From the NCBI GenBank assembly GCA_900491605.1, contig UESW01003831.1, forward strand, positions 1,055,124 through 1,119,123: DNA of 64,000 nt. Reading direction: 5' to 3'. Below the pieces are notes generated by a model. It saw only the letters and a program-made list of their open reading frames with translations. It was not told the origin of the DNA and searched no databases. Made by a program: the position numbers and the translations under genes. Each line of letters starts with the position of its first letter. Positions within the stretch are counted from its first letter, which is position 1. Origin of the DNA: Calamus simplicifolius. Its lineage: Eukaryota > Streptophyta > Magnoliopsida > Arecales > Arecaceae. This document shows positions 45,497-57,698 of this stretch, piece by piece.

Positions 45497-45942
45497 ACTC
45501 CTACATATGGTGCATCTTTCCGTGCTAAAGTGGTTCATCTCTTAATCCTATTGAGTTTTTGAAATAATTGCTTTTTTACATCAACTAGAGAAAAGAAAAA
45601 CAGAAAATGGAAGACTGACCTGCTATAGCAATTGTATTGCTTACTTGTTCATCATAAACATAATTATCAAAAAGTACAATGATTTAAGTATTGCAAGAGC
45701 ACGTTGCATGATATCAAGGGAGCAAAATTTAAACATTTTCATCAAAATATAATAAGGATTTTTTTTAAAAAAAAAAGACTTGACTTTGACTTGAACCAAC
45801 GGAATGTTGGGCTAGGCTAAAGGACATGGCATAAGCTTTAGAGCAAATAGAGGAATATTAAACTAATTTAAGCTATAAATTAAACTAATTGCAGAAGTAA
45901 TACAGAATAAATGAATTATAATATCGAAACATAAAGGATATC

Positions 45943-47215
45943 TGATGCTGCCAGATCACCCCCTCGAACGTCCGTGAGCGTCCGGTCGCCTTCTCTAGTG
46001 AGCCCGGGATCTTCCGGCGAGCCTCTTGCGTCTGAGAGCCTGCAAAAAGTCTCGGGGGCCGAAGATTTCGGCGGGGACCCTTCGACGCTCAAGTCAGTGC
46101 TTTGGGCAATAGCCGTGAGCTTGAGGAAGCTCGAAAGAGAAAGAGAGAGAGGCTCAGAGAAGAGCTCTCTGTGAGCAAGAATGAGCATTTAGGAATGTTG
46201 TGGTTCATTGTTGTTACCTCCATTTTTTCTGGTCGGGGGTCCCTCTTACCCAATTTATAGATGCTTATAGTTTGTCTGGTTTGAGTGGTTGAGGCCTCAT
46301 AATGATGACATTAATGGGTGAAGTGTCAGAGCTGATGTATGTGAGATGACTTGGGGTGCCTTGGGGGTGCTGCCACTTGTAAGAGCATTTAAGGTGATGG
46401 TAGGGCTTGCTCCCTCTACAGGTCAAGTCCCATCAGAGTGGGTGGCTGCAGCTGGCTGGTGGGTCAAGTCCCATCGGTCAGCGGAGTCAGTCTGTAGGTG
46501 GGCCACTTGATTTGGACTGCTGCAGGCTGACAGGATATGGGCAGATGTCCTTCACATTCACTGGGCCATTCTTATGAAGAGAGATAAAAGGTGGTGGGGT
46601 CGTCCGGTTGTCAGACCAGGTCCCATCAGTCGGCAGAGTCGTTCGGTTGTCAGGCCAGGTCCCATCAGTCGGCGCGGGTCAGAAGGTTGATGAATCTAAC
46701 GGACGTAGGTCTGACTTGAGGAACTTGGGGCTGCCTCGGCTCGATTGGAGATGCCGGGGCCGAGGCGGAAGCTCGAGGCCGGGGCCGAAGAGGGAAGCTC
46801 AAGGCCGTGGCCGAGGAGGAAGGCTCGAGGCCGGGGCCGAGGAGTTTGTGGCCGAGCGGGATGACGCCAGGGCAAGGCCGACTTGGAAGATGCCGAGGCG
46901 AGGCCGACCTGGAAGAGGCCGGGGTGAGGCCGACCAGAATGATGCCGAGGCGAGGCCAACCTGGAAGAGGCCGGGGCGAGGGCGACCTGAATGATGCCGA
47001 GACGAGGCCGACCTGAATGATGCCAAGGCGAGGCTAACTTGGAAGAGGCCGGGGCGAGGCCGACACCGAGTGCCGAGGCCGAGGGAACAGGCCCGAGGCC
47101 GAACAAAAGTCGGTTCCATGCAGAGGAGATAGAAAAGGTGGCGGACAGGGGGAAGGCCGAGTTGCCAAGTCCGGATGCTGTTATTGTGGCCCATGGGGGC
47201 CCACTGGCCCCATCA
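45943..47215 (-). repeat. 3' LTR of the LARD-like element
   Basis: The ends are TGATGCTGCC and GGCCCCATCA. The TATA region on the minus strand is TATAAATTGGG (46250-46259). The U5 side has ACTTGAGCGTCGAAGGGTCC as in the other Tat LTRs. The U3 side carries a GC-rich array (46740-47080) of about 36-40-bp units with GGCCGAC and GAGGCC motifs. Confidence 0.75.
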
Positions 47216-47234
47216 GATGCCCCCCACACTCCTT
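47216..47234 (-). other. Polypurine tract of the LARD-like element
   Basis: The minus strand reads AAGGAGTGTGGGGGGCATC directly before the LTR start, very similar in form to the tract at 20899-20915. Confidence 0.7.
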
Positions 47235-48059
47235 GAGTTTGTGTGCCGCGCATCAGCTAAGCGAAAGAGTGTAGAACTCTTCATCTTTGCTCTTGCCCTT
47301 TCATGCTTGCTTAAGTTCTAATTCCTTCCTAGCGGAGAAATCTTTTTCCTTTTGCCCTGCTGGCTAGCTGAGGGTAGCCAGCAATCATCTCCCAATGCAT
47401 AGTCTGGAAGTGAATATCCGCCTGTGAGTTGGAGAGTTGGTGCCTTCCAACTGTGAGTTGATTTGGGGCTGCCAAGATAAAGTGCTGAGGCTGAGATAAA
47501 ATTGCTAAAGCAGAGATAGAGCTATGGGGGCTGAAATAAAATTGCTTCGAGTGTTTGTGTGCTGGTCCGGGAGGTGACTCGAAAGGGTATGGGTTGTTAG
47601 AGATTTGAACTGACTCGGGGGCGTATCCTAGTCGGGCCAAGTGGTATCCGTTAGCCACGATGTTGCTGAGCTCCTCCGAAACCGTCTCGGTGGTTTCGCA
47701 GCCGGTCCGAGGGGTGACTCGAGGTCGCTGGAACCATAGGTCTTGAACCGCCGCGGGGTTTCGCGGTCGGCCCGGGAGTGACCTTATGATTGTAGGACCG
47801 TAGAGAGCCTTTTGAATGGTTGGTTTTGTTGGTTTTTCCTGTAATGCATTCAGGCACTAATGAAGTGAAACTTTTTCTCAAAGTGTAGGGTACTTAGCTT
47901 TTTCATTGGAAAAATTTATCTCCTTCTGCTTCGTTTAGGGTACTTCACGTTTGTGGGATTTGTTGGTGAGCTTGGAGGGGCTCTTTACTTATAGCTTGAG
48001 CATGCTCTTATTGATGAGCCTCAGATAATTATGACGGTGGTGAGTCTCTTGCTGGGAAG

Positions 48060-48600
48060 ATCTCCCACCAGATGGATGATGGCCGCAAATAACATCATTG
48101 AGGCAGAGATAAAGCCGATGAGGTTGTAGATAAAGCCGCGGAGGCAGAGATAAAACCGATGAGGCTGCAATAATGCCGCTGAGGCAGAGATAAAGCCGAT
48201 GAGGCTGCAGTAAGGCTGCTGAGGCAGAGACAAAGCCGATGAGGCTGTAGTAAGGCCGCTGAGGTAGAGATAAAGCCGATAAGGCTGCAATAACGCCGTT
48301 GAAACAGAGATAAAGCCAATGAGGCTGCAATAATGCCGATGAGGCTGCAATAACATCGCTGAGGGAGAGATAAAGCCGATAAGGCTGCAGTAAGGCCACT
48401 GAGGCAGAGACAAAGCCGATGATGCTATAGATAAAGCCTCAGAGGCAGAGATAAAGCCGATGAGGCTGTAGTAAGGCCACTAGGCAGAGATAAAGCCAAT
48501 GAGGTTGTAGATAAAGCCATGGAGGCAGAGATAAAGCTGATGAGGCTGCAGTAAGGCCACTGAGGCAGAGATAAAGCTGATGAGGCTGTGACAACGCCGC
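48060..48600. repeat. Tandem array, about 40-bp unit
   Basis: About 13 copies of a unit close to 'gaggcagagataaagccgatgaggctgcaataacgccgct', with scattered changes and some half units. Confidence 0.88.
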
Positions 48601-48799
48601 TAAGACGAAGTTGTGGCTGTCGAAAACCTTTTGAACCCCGGAGGGTGACCTGAGAGTTGAGAGTCGTCAGGTTCCTTTTAACCCCGAAGGGTGATGACCT
48701 TTGCTGCCGATGCTGGAGTTGGGCTTCTCTGCATAACCTTTTTAAGTATCGATGAAAGAAATATCGTCTGAGCATAATGTACTTAGATTTTGTAGATGT

Positions 48800-49375
48800 T
48801 TGCCCGAGAGTCGTGTCGGGGCTGATGGGGCTGACCTGAAGAGGTCGGGGCCACCTCGGCATGGATGGAGACGCTGGGGCCGATGGAGCCGATCTGAAGA
48901 GGTCGGGGCCACCTCGGCATGGCTTGGAGATGCCGGGGCCGACCTAAGGAGATCGGGGCCGCCTCAGCATGGATGGAGACGCCGGGGCCGATGAGGCCGA
49001 CCTGAAGAGGTCGGGACCGCCTTGGCATGTCTTGGAGATGCCGGGGCTAACGGAGCCGACCTGAAGAGGTTGGGGCTGCCTCGGCTTGGTGACGCCGGGG
49101 CCAACGGGGCCGACCTGAGGAGGTCGGGGCCGCTCAGCTTGCTGGAGACGCCAGGGCCGAGTGGGGCCAACCTGAAGAGGTCGGGGCTGCCTCAGCATGG
49201 TTGGAGACGCCGGGGCCGATGGGGCCGACCTGAGGAGGTCGGGGCCACCTTGGCTTGCTGGAGACGCTGGGGCCGAGTGGGGCCAACCTGAAGAGGTCGG
49301 GGCCGCCTCGGCTTGCTGGAGACGCTGAGGCCGAGTGGGGCCGACATGAAGAGGTCGGAGCCGCTGAGCTCACGA
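48800..49375. repeat. Tandem array, about 57-bp unit with a hairpin
   Basis: About ten units, each with CCGACCTGAAGAGGTCGG or a close variant. This is a 7-bp perfect stem around GAAG, followed by GGGCCGCCTCGGCATGG and GGAGACGCCGGGGCC. Confidence 0.9.
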
Positions 49376-49489
49376 AGACGCCTTGTGAGGTTGATTTTGA
49401 AAGGGACTCCAGCGGACAGGGTCTGTTGGAGATGGCACAGAATCGGGCAGCGCCTTGTTAGCCATAGCATCGTCAAGCCTCAACTTTGA

Positions 49490-50735
49490 ACCGCCTCGGA
49501 GGTTTGTGTGCCGCTCGAGGGGCGACTTGCTGAGTACAGAACCTTTAGGATCTTAACCACTCGTGGGGTACCGCTGTGCTAGGGCCAAGTGGTGTCCCAT
49601 GGGCCATGATGTGGGTGAGCTCCTTTGAACCGCCTCGGGGGGTTTGTGTGCCGCTCGAGAGGTGACTTGCCGGGTACATAGCCTTTAGGGTCTTAACCAC
49701 TCGGGGGGCACCACTGTGCTGGGGCCGAGTGGTGTCCCATGGGCCATGATGCGGGCGGGCTCCTTTTGAACCGCCTCGGGGGTTTGTGAACCGCTGCGAG
49801 GGGACTCATCGAGTATAAAGCCTTTAGGGTCTTAACCACTTTGGGGGCACCGCCGTGCTGGGGCCGAGTGGTGTCTCGTGGGCCGTGATGCGGGCGAGCT
49901 CCTTTTGAACTGCCTCGAGGGTTTGTGAACTGCTGTGAGAGGCGACTCACCGGGTACAGAGCCTTTAAGGTCTTAACCACTTCGAGGGGCATTGCCGTAC
50001 CGGGCCTAGTGGTGTCTCATGGGCCGTGATGCGGGTGAGCTCCTTTTGAACCGCCTCGGGGGTTTGTGAACCGCTGTGAGGGGCGACTCGTTGGGTACAG
50101 AGCCTTTAGGGTCTTAACCACTAGGGGGCACCGCCGTGCCGGGGCCGAGTGGTGTCCCATGGGCCATGATGCGGGCGAGCTCCTTTTGAACCACCTCGGG
50201 GGTTTATGAACCGCTGCGAGGGGCGACTCGCCGGGTACAGAGCCTTTAGGGTCTTAACCACTTCGGGAGGCACCGCCGTGCCGGGGCCGAGTGGTGTCCC
50301 TTGGGTCGTGAAACGGGCGAGCTCCTTTTGAACCGCCTCGGTGATTTGTGAACCATTGCGAGGGGCGACTCACCGGGTACAGAGCCTTTAGGGTTGTAAC
50401 CACTCGGGGGGCACCGCCGTGTCGGAGCCGAGTGGTGTCCCGTGGGCCATGATGCGGGCGAGCTCCTTTTGAACTACTGCGAGGGGTGACTCGCCTGGTA
50501 CAGAACCTTTAGGGTCTTAACCACTCGGGGGCACCGTCATGCCGGGGCCGAGTGGTGTCCCGTGGGCCATGATGCGGGCGAGCTCCTTTTGAACTGCATC
50601 AGGGGTTTGTGAACCGCCGCGAGGGGTGACTCGCCGGGGTCTTTAGGGTCTTGAACCACTCGGGGGCACCGTCGTGCCGGGGCCGTATGGTGTCCCATGG
50701 GCCGTGATGTCGGGGAGTTCCTTTTCTGAGATCTG
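49490..50735. repeat. Tandem array, about 140-bp unit, 9 copies
   Basis: The motif TCTTAACCAC recurs at about 49551, 49691, 49830, 49971, 50112, 50252 and 50515, with diverged copies near 50394 and 50649. Within each unit GGCACCGCCGTGCC is a 5-bp stem around CGCC. No long frame is conserved across the units. Confidence 0.92.
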
Positions 50736-51476
50736 GTACTTGGATGCAAGGAAGAAACGGTTGTGGCACTGAAGGAGGTCCTTTATTGCTCATAATGTGG
50801 GGAGATACATCATTGATGACGTCCGATTTGATGATGTCCGATTATAGGCTTGAGAGCTTTTTCTTTAAATAAATTGGTCTCCTTCTGCTGAGTTTATGAC
50901 CTGCCCCCCAGGAAACTATGTTGATTGAAGATGGGGGGTACCAGTGCTGAAATCCGAGGACAGCTAGAATGGAATCTGCAGGAGGTCTTGGGCTCGGATT
51001 GGATCTGAGGTGACTAAGAGTTAGGATTTGGGTGGCAAGTAGTGGCGCTCTTGCTGGTTAACGAGCCTGAGCCTTAAATTGATGATGAGCTTGAGGTTAC
51101 TTTTGCTCCTGAGCTTGTTGAGATATGACAGTGGTGAGTATCTCGCTAGGAAGATCTTCTACCGGATAGATGATAGCTGGCATGAGCGGCAACCAAAGGA
51201 GCAGCGTAAACTCTTATTTGCTCATGTGTGGCCGTGAAATATCGCTTTCACAGCTTTTGGACAGCTATCGTTAACGCTTGGGTTTGCAGGGTGAGAAGGT
51301 GGCACGATGTTTTGCTTGAATGGACTGAATTGGTTGTGATGGCAGAACAGAGAGCCGGCCTCCTGCTGGTCAGCTCGTTGAGGGTGCCCCCTAGCATAGC
51401 TGGTGGAAGCTTCCATTGTTGTTGTAGAGGGAGTGAGAGCTTGTAGCTTAGTGTCACAGAACTCTGCTTTCTCCCC
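50736..51476. other. Non-coding 5' leader of the LARD-like element
   Basis: This lies between the 140-bp array and the PBS. No gag-like or other protein motif is seen on either strand. Confidence 0.5.
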
Positions 51477-51494
51477 CTACCTGGCATACCAATC
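51477..51494 (-). other. Primer binding site of the LARD-like element
   Basis: The minus strand reads GATTGGTATGCCAGGTAG next to the LTR end, sharing GATTGG and the following purine-rich stretch with the PBS at 9790-9810. Confidence 0.5.
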
Positions 51495-51518
51495 TGATGC
51501 TGCCAGATCACCCCCTTG

Positions 51519-53738
51519 TGTTGGTAATTTCGTATGTTATATATGAATCAAATTCATATAACACGCAGCGGAAAATAAAATAAATACGAATTTAATTTCC
51601 AAAGCCTAAGATCCTCACGGAACAGATTTAGTTAACAAGAAATAACACATGATTATTTTAATAGATCATACATGTGTTCTTTATTGGGGATGATGTCCGA
51701 TGAAGCCGGTAAATGATTTACCATTAGCCGTCCACGCGTCCGGCCTCCAATGGTGATCCACGCGAAGATCTTTGGATGATGTCCTCTCAGGATTGGATGA
51801 TAACCTTCTTGCGAGGGGTGCTAGCGCCTCTTTTCTTTTCTATTGATTTTCCAAATCAAAAAGGATTTCTTGATCAAGATCAAAACTTGATCAATCAAGA
51901 GAGAGAAAGGGATGTCCTAGAGAGAGAAAGGATGTTTTAGAGAGAGAAAGAAGGTGTTAGGCATCCAAGAGAGAGAAGAGAGGAGTTCGATGTATCTTTC
52001 GAAGGGGGTATTTCTCTCCCTTTTATACATGAAAAGGAGGTTGTGTGGTTCCATAAAAAAAGAAATTTTATCATAACCACCTAACCATTCAACCTTATCA
52101 AGTTGATAACAATTATCCTAACAAATTTAGGATATTTGCTATCATGATAATGTTAAGATTACAACTACCAAATCACATCCCTAAAAATTAGGAAATTGGT
52201 TATCCTATGAAACCAACGTCGCAACCTTGAATTTGGCTTCATGAGAATGCCCCAAATCAGGGGGTTCACTCCTCCATGACGTGGAGATGGGTCATGTCCA
52301 TCACATGGGCAGGGATCCATCCTCCACGTGGCACGATCTCAGCCCTCGATTTAATTGGATTTCCATGAATCAAATCATGCCATCATATGGACCCAATTAA
52401 ATACCATATTATTAATCTCAATTAATCTAAGCCATCCATCACATGGATCAAGCCTAATTAATGGATTTCATATGTACATCTCATGTACAAAAGGTCTCTC
52501 TTTTGAACAAAAAATTCTTTTCTCTATAATGAAACCTATTCATCAATTTCATGTTCTCTCATTAAGATTGAGTCAAACCCAATCCTAATTTATTGGTTAT
52601 CTTATTTGAATTAAGTCCAACTTAATTCCCATTTTAACTTCATCCAAAATCTTCTTAATGCGTGTGACCCATTAGGTCCCTTGATACGTTGGTAATAATC
52701 ATGTCCCTAATATGACCCTAAGGATGACTTGATCAACACCTTATCCAAGTCAATTCTTTAACCAAATCAACTCTTTGATTAAGTCAAAGAATCCATGATT
52801 ATAGATCATGAGCGGCCTCTAGCAAAGCATCATGACCATCCAAGTGTTAAGGGTTTATTGACGTGGTCATCAACACCTGTCCATGAAAGGTTACCGTACG
52901 ATTCAATCCCTTCGTCACATATCTCAGATCAATCAGTGGTATAGAATGTGTCAACCATATAATTGATCTTTGTTTACTTGATCTAAAAAAATTGACTCAT
53001 ATGAATTAGAACTTCAAAACCATTTCGAATTCCAACTCAACCTTGCAAGGATTTAACAGTCAATTTAATCCATCAAGTGGCCGTGGGATATAACCCTTTC
53101 TATCAAGGAAGACAAATCCTGTCTTGATCAAAACCACATTCATGTGCTTCATATCATACCCAATCGACACCATATTTGCCACCCGTGGCTAGAGCGATGT
53201 TTGCATGTCATCAAAGCATGATATTCCACACATATGCAATGAAGATCTCAAGTCAAAAGATCACTCGCACCACCGTCATCAAAGATTAACCATCGACACT
53301 ATATAGAATATCCATATGAGATCTCTGTGCGGGTCATCCAATGTATCGTTACAATAATGAACATCCACACACCATATCCAAGTATCTTCATACTTTAGCT
53401 TGCAAGATCAGCTGCACACCACAAGGGTGAAGATATGCAATGTGTGCTAGTCTCAACGGCGTTCGACAGTGTTCAATCTGGTCTATGCTTCGACTAGGGA
53501 AGTTTAAAGAATCGAACCATAATGTGCAATTTTTGATCTCATAATTTGTAATCTCTATTACAAATTTCATATGCACGGTTCGCATTCTTTTGGACTTTAT
53601 CTCACAGGAAAAATATATCTAATATATATATAAAAAATACATGGATAGATAAAGAAACCAATAAATTTGATTTGCATTCATAAAGAAATGTGTACAAACT
53701 AGCATCTTATCCAATTGGATCTAGGGCACACACTAATA
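51519..53738 (-). repeat. 3' LTR of a copia element (2.2 kb)
   Basis: It starts TGTTGGTAATTTCG on the plus strand, inside the LARD LTR, with CCTTG (51514-51518) as the likely target site. It ends near CACTAATA at 53738, a mutated CCAACA-type end, because a typical copia polypurine tract (CAAGTGGGAGAT on the minus strand) follows at once. Positions 51749-52920 recur at 61129-62348. Confidence 0.7.
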
Positions 53739-53750
53739 ATCTCCCACTTG
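53739..53750 (-). other. Polypurine tract of the copia element
   Basis: The minus strand reads CAAGTGGGAGAT, the tract common before copia 3' LTRs in plants. Confidence 0.7.
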
Positions 53751-54753
53751 CACTAGAGCCAATCACCCATGTATCTAATACCAAGTGACTCAACATGACT
53801 ATCATGTTTCTGCTGCGGCAGGACTTTAGTGAACGGATCGGCAATATTGTCATCCGTGGGGACTCATTCTATTTTTATATCATTTCGTCCAATGATTTCT
53901 CTAATTACATGATATCTTTTAAGTACATGTTTGGACCTCTGATGAGACCTTGACTCTTTGGCTTGCACAATAGCTCCATTGTTATCACAATACAAGAATA
54001 TTGGATTAACAATGCTTGGAACCACTCCAAGTTCAGTGATAAACTTTTTGATCTAAACTGCTTCTTTAGCTGCATCTGATGCTGCAATGTACTCGGCTTC
54101 AGTTGTAGAGTCGCGGTCGTCTCCTGCTTGGAACTCTTCCAGCTGACTGCACCACCATTGAGTATGAACACATAGCGTGATTGTGATTTATAATCATCTC
54201 TATCAGACTGAAAACTAGAATCCGTGTAACCTCGAACTATAAGATCGGGCCATCCATAAACCAAGAACATATCCTTAGTTCTTCGCAAGTACTTAAGGAT
54301 ATTCTTGACTGCCATCCAATGTTTCTCACCAGGATTTGCTTGATATCTACTCGTGATACTCAAGGCATAAGAAACATCAGGCCTCGTACATAGCATCGCA
54401 TACATAATGGATCCAATTGCTGATGTGTATGGTATCCTATCCATGTACTCTCTTTCTTCTTGGGTCTTAGGACTCATATCCTTGGAGAGATGTACACCAT
54501 GCGACATTGGCAGGAATCCCTTCTTGGATTCCTCCATGCTAAACAGCTTTAGCATCTTCTCTATGTACGTGGATTGGGTCAATCCAAGCAACCTTCTAGA
54601 TCTATTTCTATAGATCTTTATACCAAGTATATAGGCTGCTTCTCCCAAATCCTTCATGGAGAATTTACCTGACAACCAATCCTTCACTTCTTTAAGGAAG
54701 GATACATTATTTCCTATTAATAATATGTCGTCCACATATAATATCAAGAAAAC
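53751..54753 (-). pseudogene. copia reverse transcriptase/RNase H, C-terminal half
   Basis: The frame starts inside RT with FLILYVDDILLIGNN (catalytic YVDD near 54730). It runs through KDLGEAAYILGIKIYRNRS, RIPYTSAIGSIMYAMLCTRP and NILKYLRRTKDMFLVYG to the RNase H motif GYTDSSFQSDRDD and VSWKSSKQETTATLQ. A frameshift there (near 54070) destroys the TEAEY part. The N-terminal 200 or so residues of RT are absent: the frame is cut at 54754 by another LTR. Confidence 0.82.
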
Positions 54754-55930
54754 TGTTGGCCCAGATGGCAACCCAAGAGGGGGGGGTGAATTGGGTTCTT
54801 AAAAATTTAAGACTTTTTGAAATGTTTTAGACAAATTAACTCAAGATGTGCAAGTGAGAGAAATTAACTTATAAGCAATGCACAAACAGAAATATAAGAG
54901 AGATAGAGTGAGAGACAAATGAGCACGGCAAACACAAGAAGATTTTATAGTGGTTCGGTGCAACCAGCACCTACGTCCACTTCCAAGATCCACTTGGGTC
55001 CACACTATAATCTCCTCGATTACAGCTGAGTTGTTTTACAAGATCACAACTCAAACTTGTTGTTTTTCCGGGATCACAACGAACCCAGCCGGTTTTACAC
55101 GGGCTTACCAGCACAAAACCCAACTCGTTGTTTTTAATGGGATTACAACGAACCCAAAACGTAAGCTATCCCAAGCTTACAACGAGGTACAACTACCTCC
55201 ACTGATTCAATCCACTGATTGAATCAGTACACAAGAAAATAAATCAGAGTTTAGATACAAGCAGCTCCTCTTGAGCAGAATAATCAAAATAAAACTTAGG
55301 TTTAGAAAAGCCTGATTAAATAAGCTTGAATGCAGGCTTGGCTTCTTTGCTTCTCTTCTCCAACTCCTTTGAAGTGTAAAATCAGGCCTCTGCACACATT
55401 CTCCTAGCTTTGGGGCTTTTGGATGTTGGTTGAAGCTTTTCTTCTTTTTCTTCTAGGTTGGAAGATCTTGATTTGCTCTTGGTTGCTTTTGGATCTCCTC
55501 TTGAACTTTTGTTGATTGTAGCTCTGGAGCACACGAATCTCTCTCTTTGATTTCACTCCTTTTGAATCTCTTTTCTTGACTCAAATGATTTTTCCAATGA
55601 AGCTCTGTTTTTCCCTCTTTTTGAAAGATTTTCTTTTCTCTCTTTTTCACCACTCTATTCTCTTCTATATCTCTCTTGATTTGAAAAGAGCTCCTCTATT
55701 TATAGATTCTGCAAAAATATATCCGTTAGAAACACAGAAATATAGCCATTATTTAAAATATTACCGTTGGAGCTGATGTATCATCGTGAAAAATCGCGCC
55801 CAGAATTTCGCGGAGTCGACTCGAGCTCTGTGGGAGTCGGCTCGAAGTCGATTACTAAAAATAGAAACATTTAAAACGTTAGAGGGTCGACTCGCGAAGA
55901 ACCAAAGTGTCGACTCCTGACAGTCGGGGG
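54754..55930 (-). repeat. Partial SIRE-like LTR inserted in copia RT
   Basis: It starts TGTTGGCCCAGATGGCAACC and shares a long ordered match with the LTR at 62349-63817, including 'tttatagtggttcggt' and the GTCGACTC/GTCGGCTC repeats near 55810-55940. The matching U3 end with ATCAACA is missing, so it is truncated. The right boundary is approximate. Confidence 0.65.
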
Positions 55931-56247
55931 TCGACTCGAAGAAAATAATCTCTTAGGAATATGAATTGTCCTACTAGATCTACGTAGCTGGTGTGTACTT
56001 GATGCTACTTGTTGCTTTTCATGCAATGACTGCTTGAATGTGATTGAGTCTCTAGCTCAACTCCCACTGTCTTCGGCATATGCTCCATTTCATCTAATCA
56101 ATCTTTATAAATTTAGGGTTCTTGAGCTTCACTAAGTTCAATCTTACTCCCACTACCCATTGTGAGAATCTCATTCTCTAGAAATGTGGCATGTCTTGAG
56201 ATAAACACCTTTTTCTCAAGTGGATGGTAGAAGTAGTATCCTTTCGT

Positions 56248-57128
56248 TTATTTTGGATACCCCATAAAATTGCATTTATCAGATCTAGCTTCAAGCTTAT
56301 CTGATTCATTACGCTTCACATAAGCGTAACAGCCCCAAACGCTTAATTGATTAAGGGATGGTTTCTTTCCACACCATATCTCATATAGAGTGGAATTGAC
56401 CGATTTAGATGAAACTCGGTTTAGGGTATATTCGGCAGTGTCTAGCACAAAATCCCAAAATATTTTTGAAGATCTGCAAGGCTCATTATCGAACGTACCA
56501 TATCTAATAGTGTATGATTTCTCCTTTCTAACACACCATTGTGCTGTGGTGTACCAGGAGGACTCCATTGAGGGAGAATCTCATTCTCCTTCAAATAATC
56601 TATGAGCTGATGGCTCAAGTATTCACCACCTCAATCTGATCGAAGTATCTTAATACTTTTGTCAGTTTATTTTTTTACTTTACATCTGAATTCTTTGAAC
56701 TTTTCAAAGGCTTCAGATTTGTGCTTTATCAGATACACATAACCATATCTACTATGGTCATCTATAAACGTGATAAAATAAGAAAAACCTCCTATGGCTT
56801 GAATGTTGATGGGTCCACATACATCCGAATGTACTAAACCCAAACATTCATTTGCTTACTCACCTTTTTCAGTAAAAGGTGACTTGGTCATCTTGCCAAG
56901 TAAACATGACTCGCATTCCTCAAACGATTCCCAATCGAAAGAGCCCAAGTATCCATCATTATGTAACTTAGTTAAATACTTTTCATTTACATAGCCTAGA
57001 CGACAATGCCATAGGTATGAGTCACTAGAATTATTTGATTTTAATCTTTTTGATTCAATATTAAGGATAGGGGCTTGAAGATTAAGAACATAAATTCCCT
57101 TGAACAATTCAGTAGAACCAAAGAACAT
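56248..57128 (-). pseudogene. copia integrase and GAG-pre-integrase remains
   Basis: GAG-pre-integrase reads SYLWHCRLGYVNEKYLTKLH and ESCLLGKMTKSPF (56856-57128). The integrase C-terminal part reads LNRVSSKSVNSTLYEIWCGK and LNQLSVWGCYAYVKRNESDK, then CNFMGYPK (56248-56568). The core between them (56570-56850) is broken by stops. It resembles the Tork/Angela type of copia. Confidence 0.7.
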
Positions 57129-57295
57129 TTCATTTCAAAAAATAGAAATACCTTTATTTCTAATTTCAAATGAATACCTATCCATTACTAAACATGAAAC
57201 GAATATAATATTCTTTGTTATATTTGGAACATAGTAACAATTACTAAGTTCAATTATAAGCCCTATGGGCAAAGATAAAGAACAAATTCCTATGG

Positions 57296-57698
57296 CTAAT
57301 GCAGCAATCTTTGCTCCATTTTCATTCGTAGGATCACTTCATCTTTCCCCAATCTTCTACTATTTCTTATCATCTTCATATTAATACAAATATGAGACCC
57401 ACAACCGGTCTCCAATACCCAAGTAGAATAAGAAGTAATAGAAAAAATCATCTCAATTATATACGCATATGATGTAGAAGCATCCCTATGCTTCTTATTT
57501 TTCAGGCTGGCCTGTAAGCCCTGCAGTTTCACTTTCAGTGCCCATCCTTGCATAAAAGTGACATTTTTTCTTGGCTACATTCTTTAGCCAATTAGAAAAA
57601 TTGGGTCCGGTCAGCTTGTTGGACTCTAGGTTACCTCTAAGGTTAATGTTCACACTTATGGTGTCTCTTACAACTGTATAGAAAATAAAAAGAATCAA
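57296..57698 (-). pseudogene. copia gag start fused to protease remains (internal deletion)
   Basis: SVNINLRGNLESNKLTGPNF (the usual gag start) is followed within a few residues by VAKKKCHFYARMGTESE, a segment that normally stands after the gag body and zinc knuckle. Protease follows in another frame as STWVLETGCGSHICINMKMI, with the catalytic Asp of DTG replaced by Glu. Most of gag (over 200 residues) is therefore deleted. Confidence 0.65.

Larger units (their letters stand above)
45943..51518 (-). mobile_element. Non-autonomous Tat-like element (LARD-like), 5' LTR interrupted
   Basis: On the minus strand the right edge is the end of a 5' LTR (51495-51518) followed by a PBS. The left edge is a 3' LTR (45943-47215) preceded by a polypurine tract. 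The 4.3-kb interior has no gag-pol motif, only non-coding sequence and three large arrays. Both LTR ends share TGATGCTGCCAGATCACCCCC. A copia element inserted in the 5' LTR at 51519, so its remainder lies outside the window. It would need proteins from a related Tat element to move. Confidence 0.7.

Noticed and set aside
48000..49476. Leucine/alanine- and proline-rich frames across the LARD arrays
   Set aside because: By-products of tandem repeats; no conserved start, no domain.
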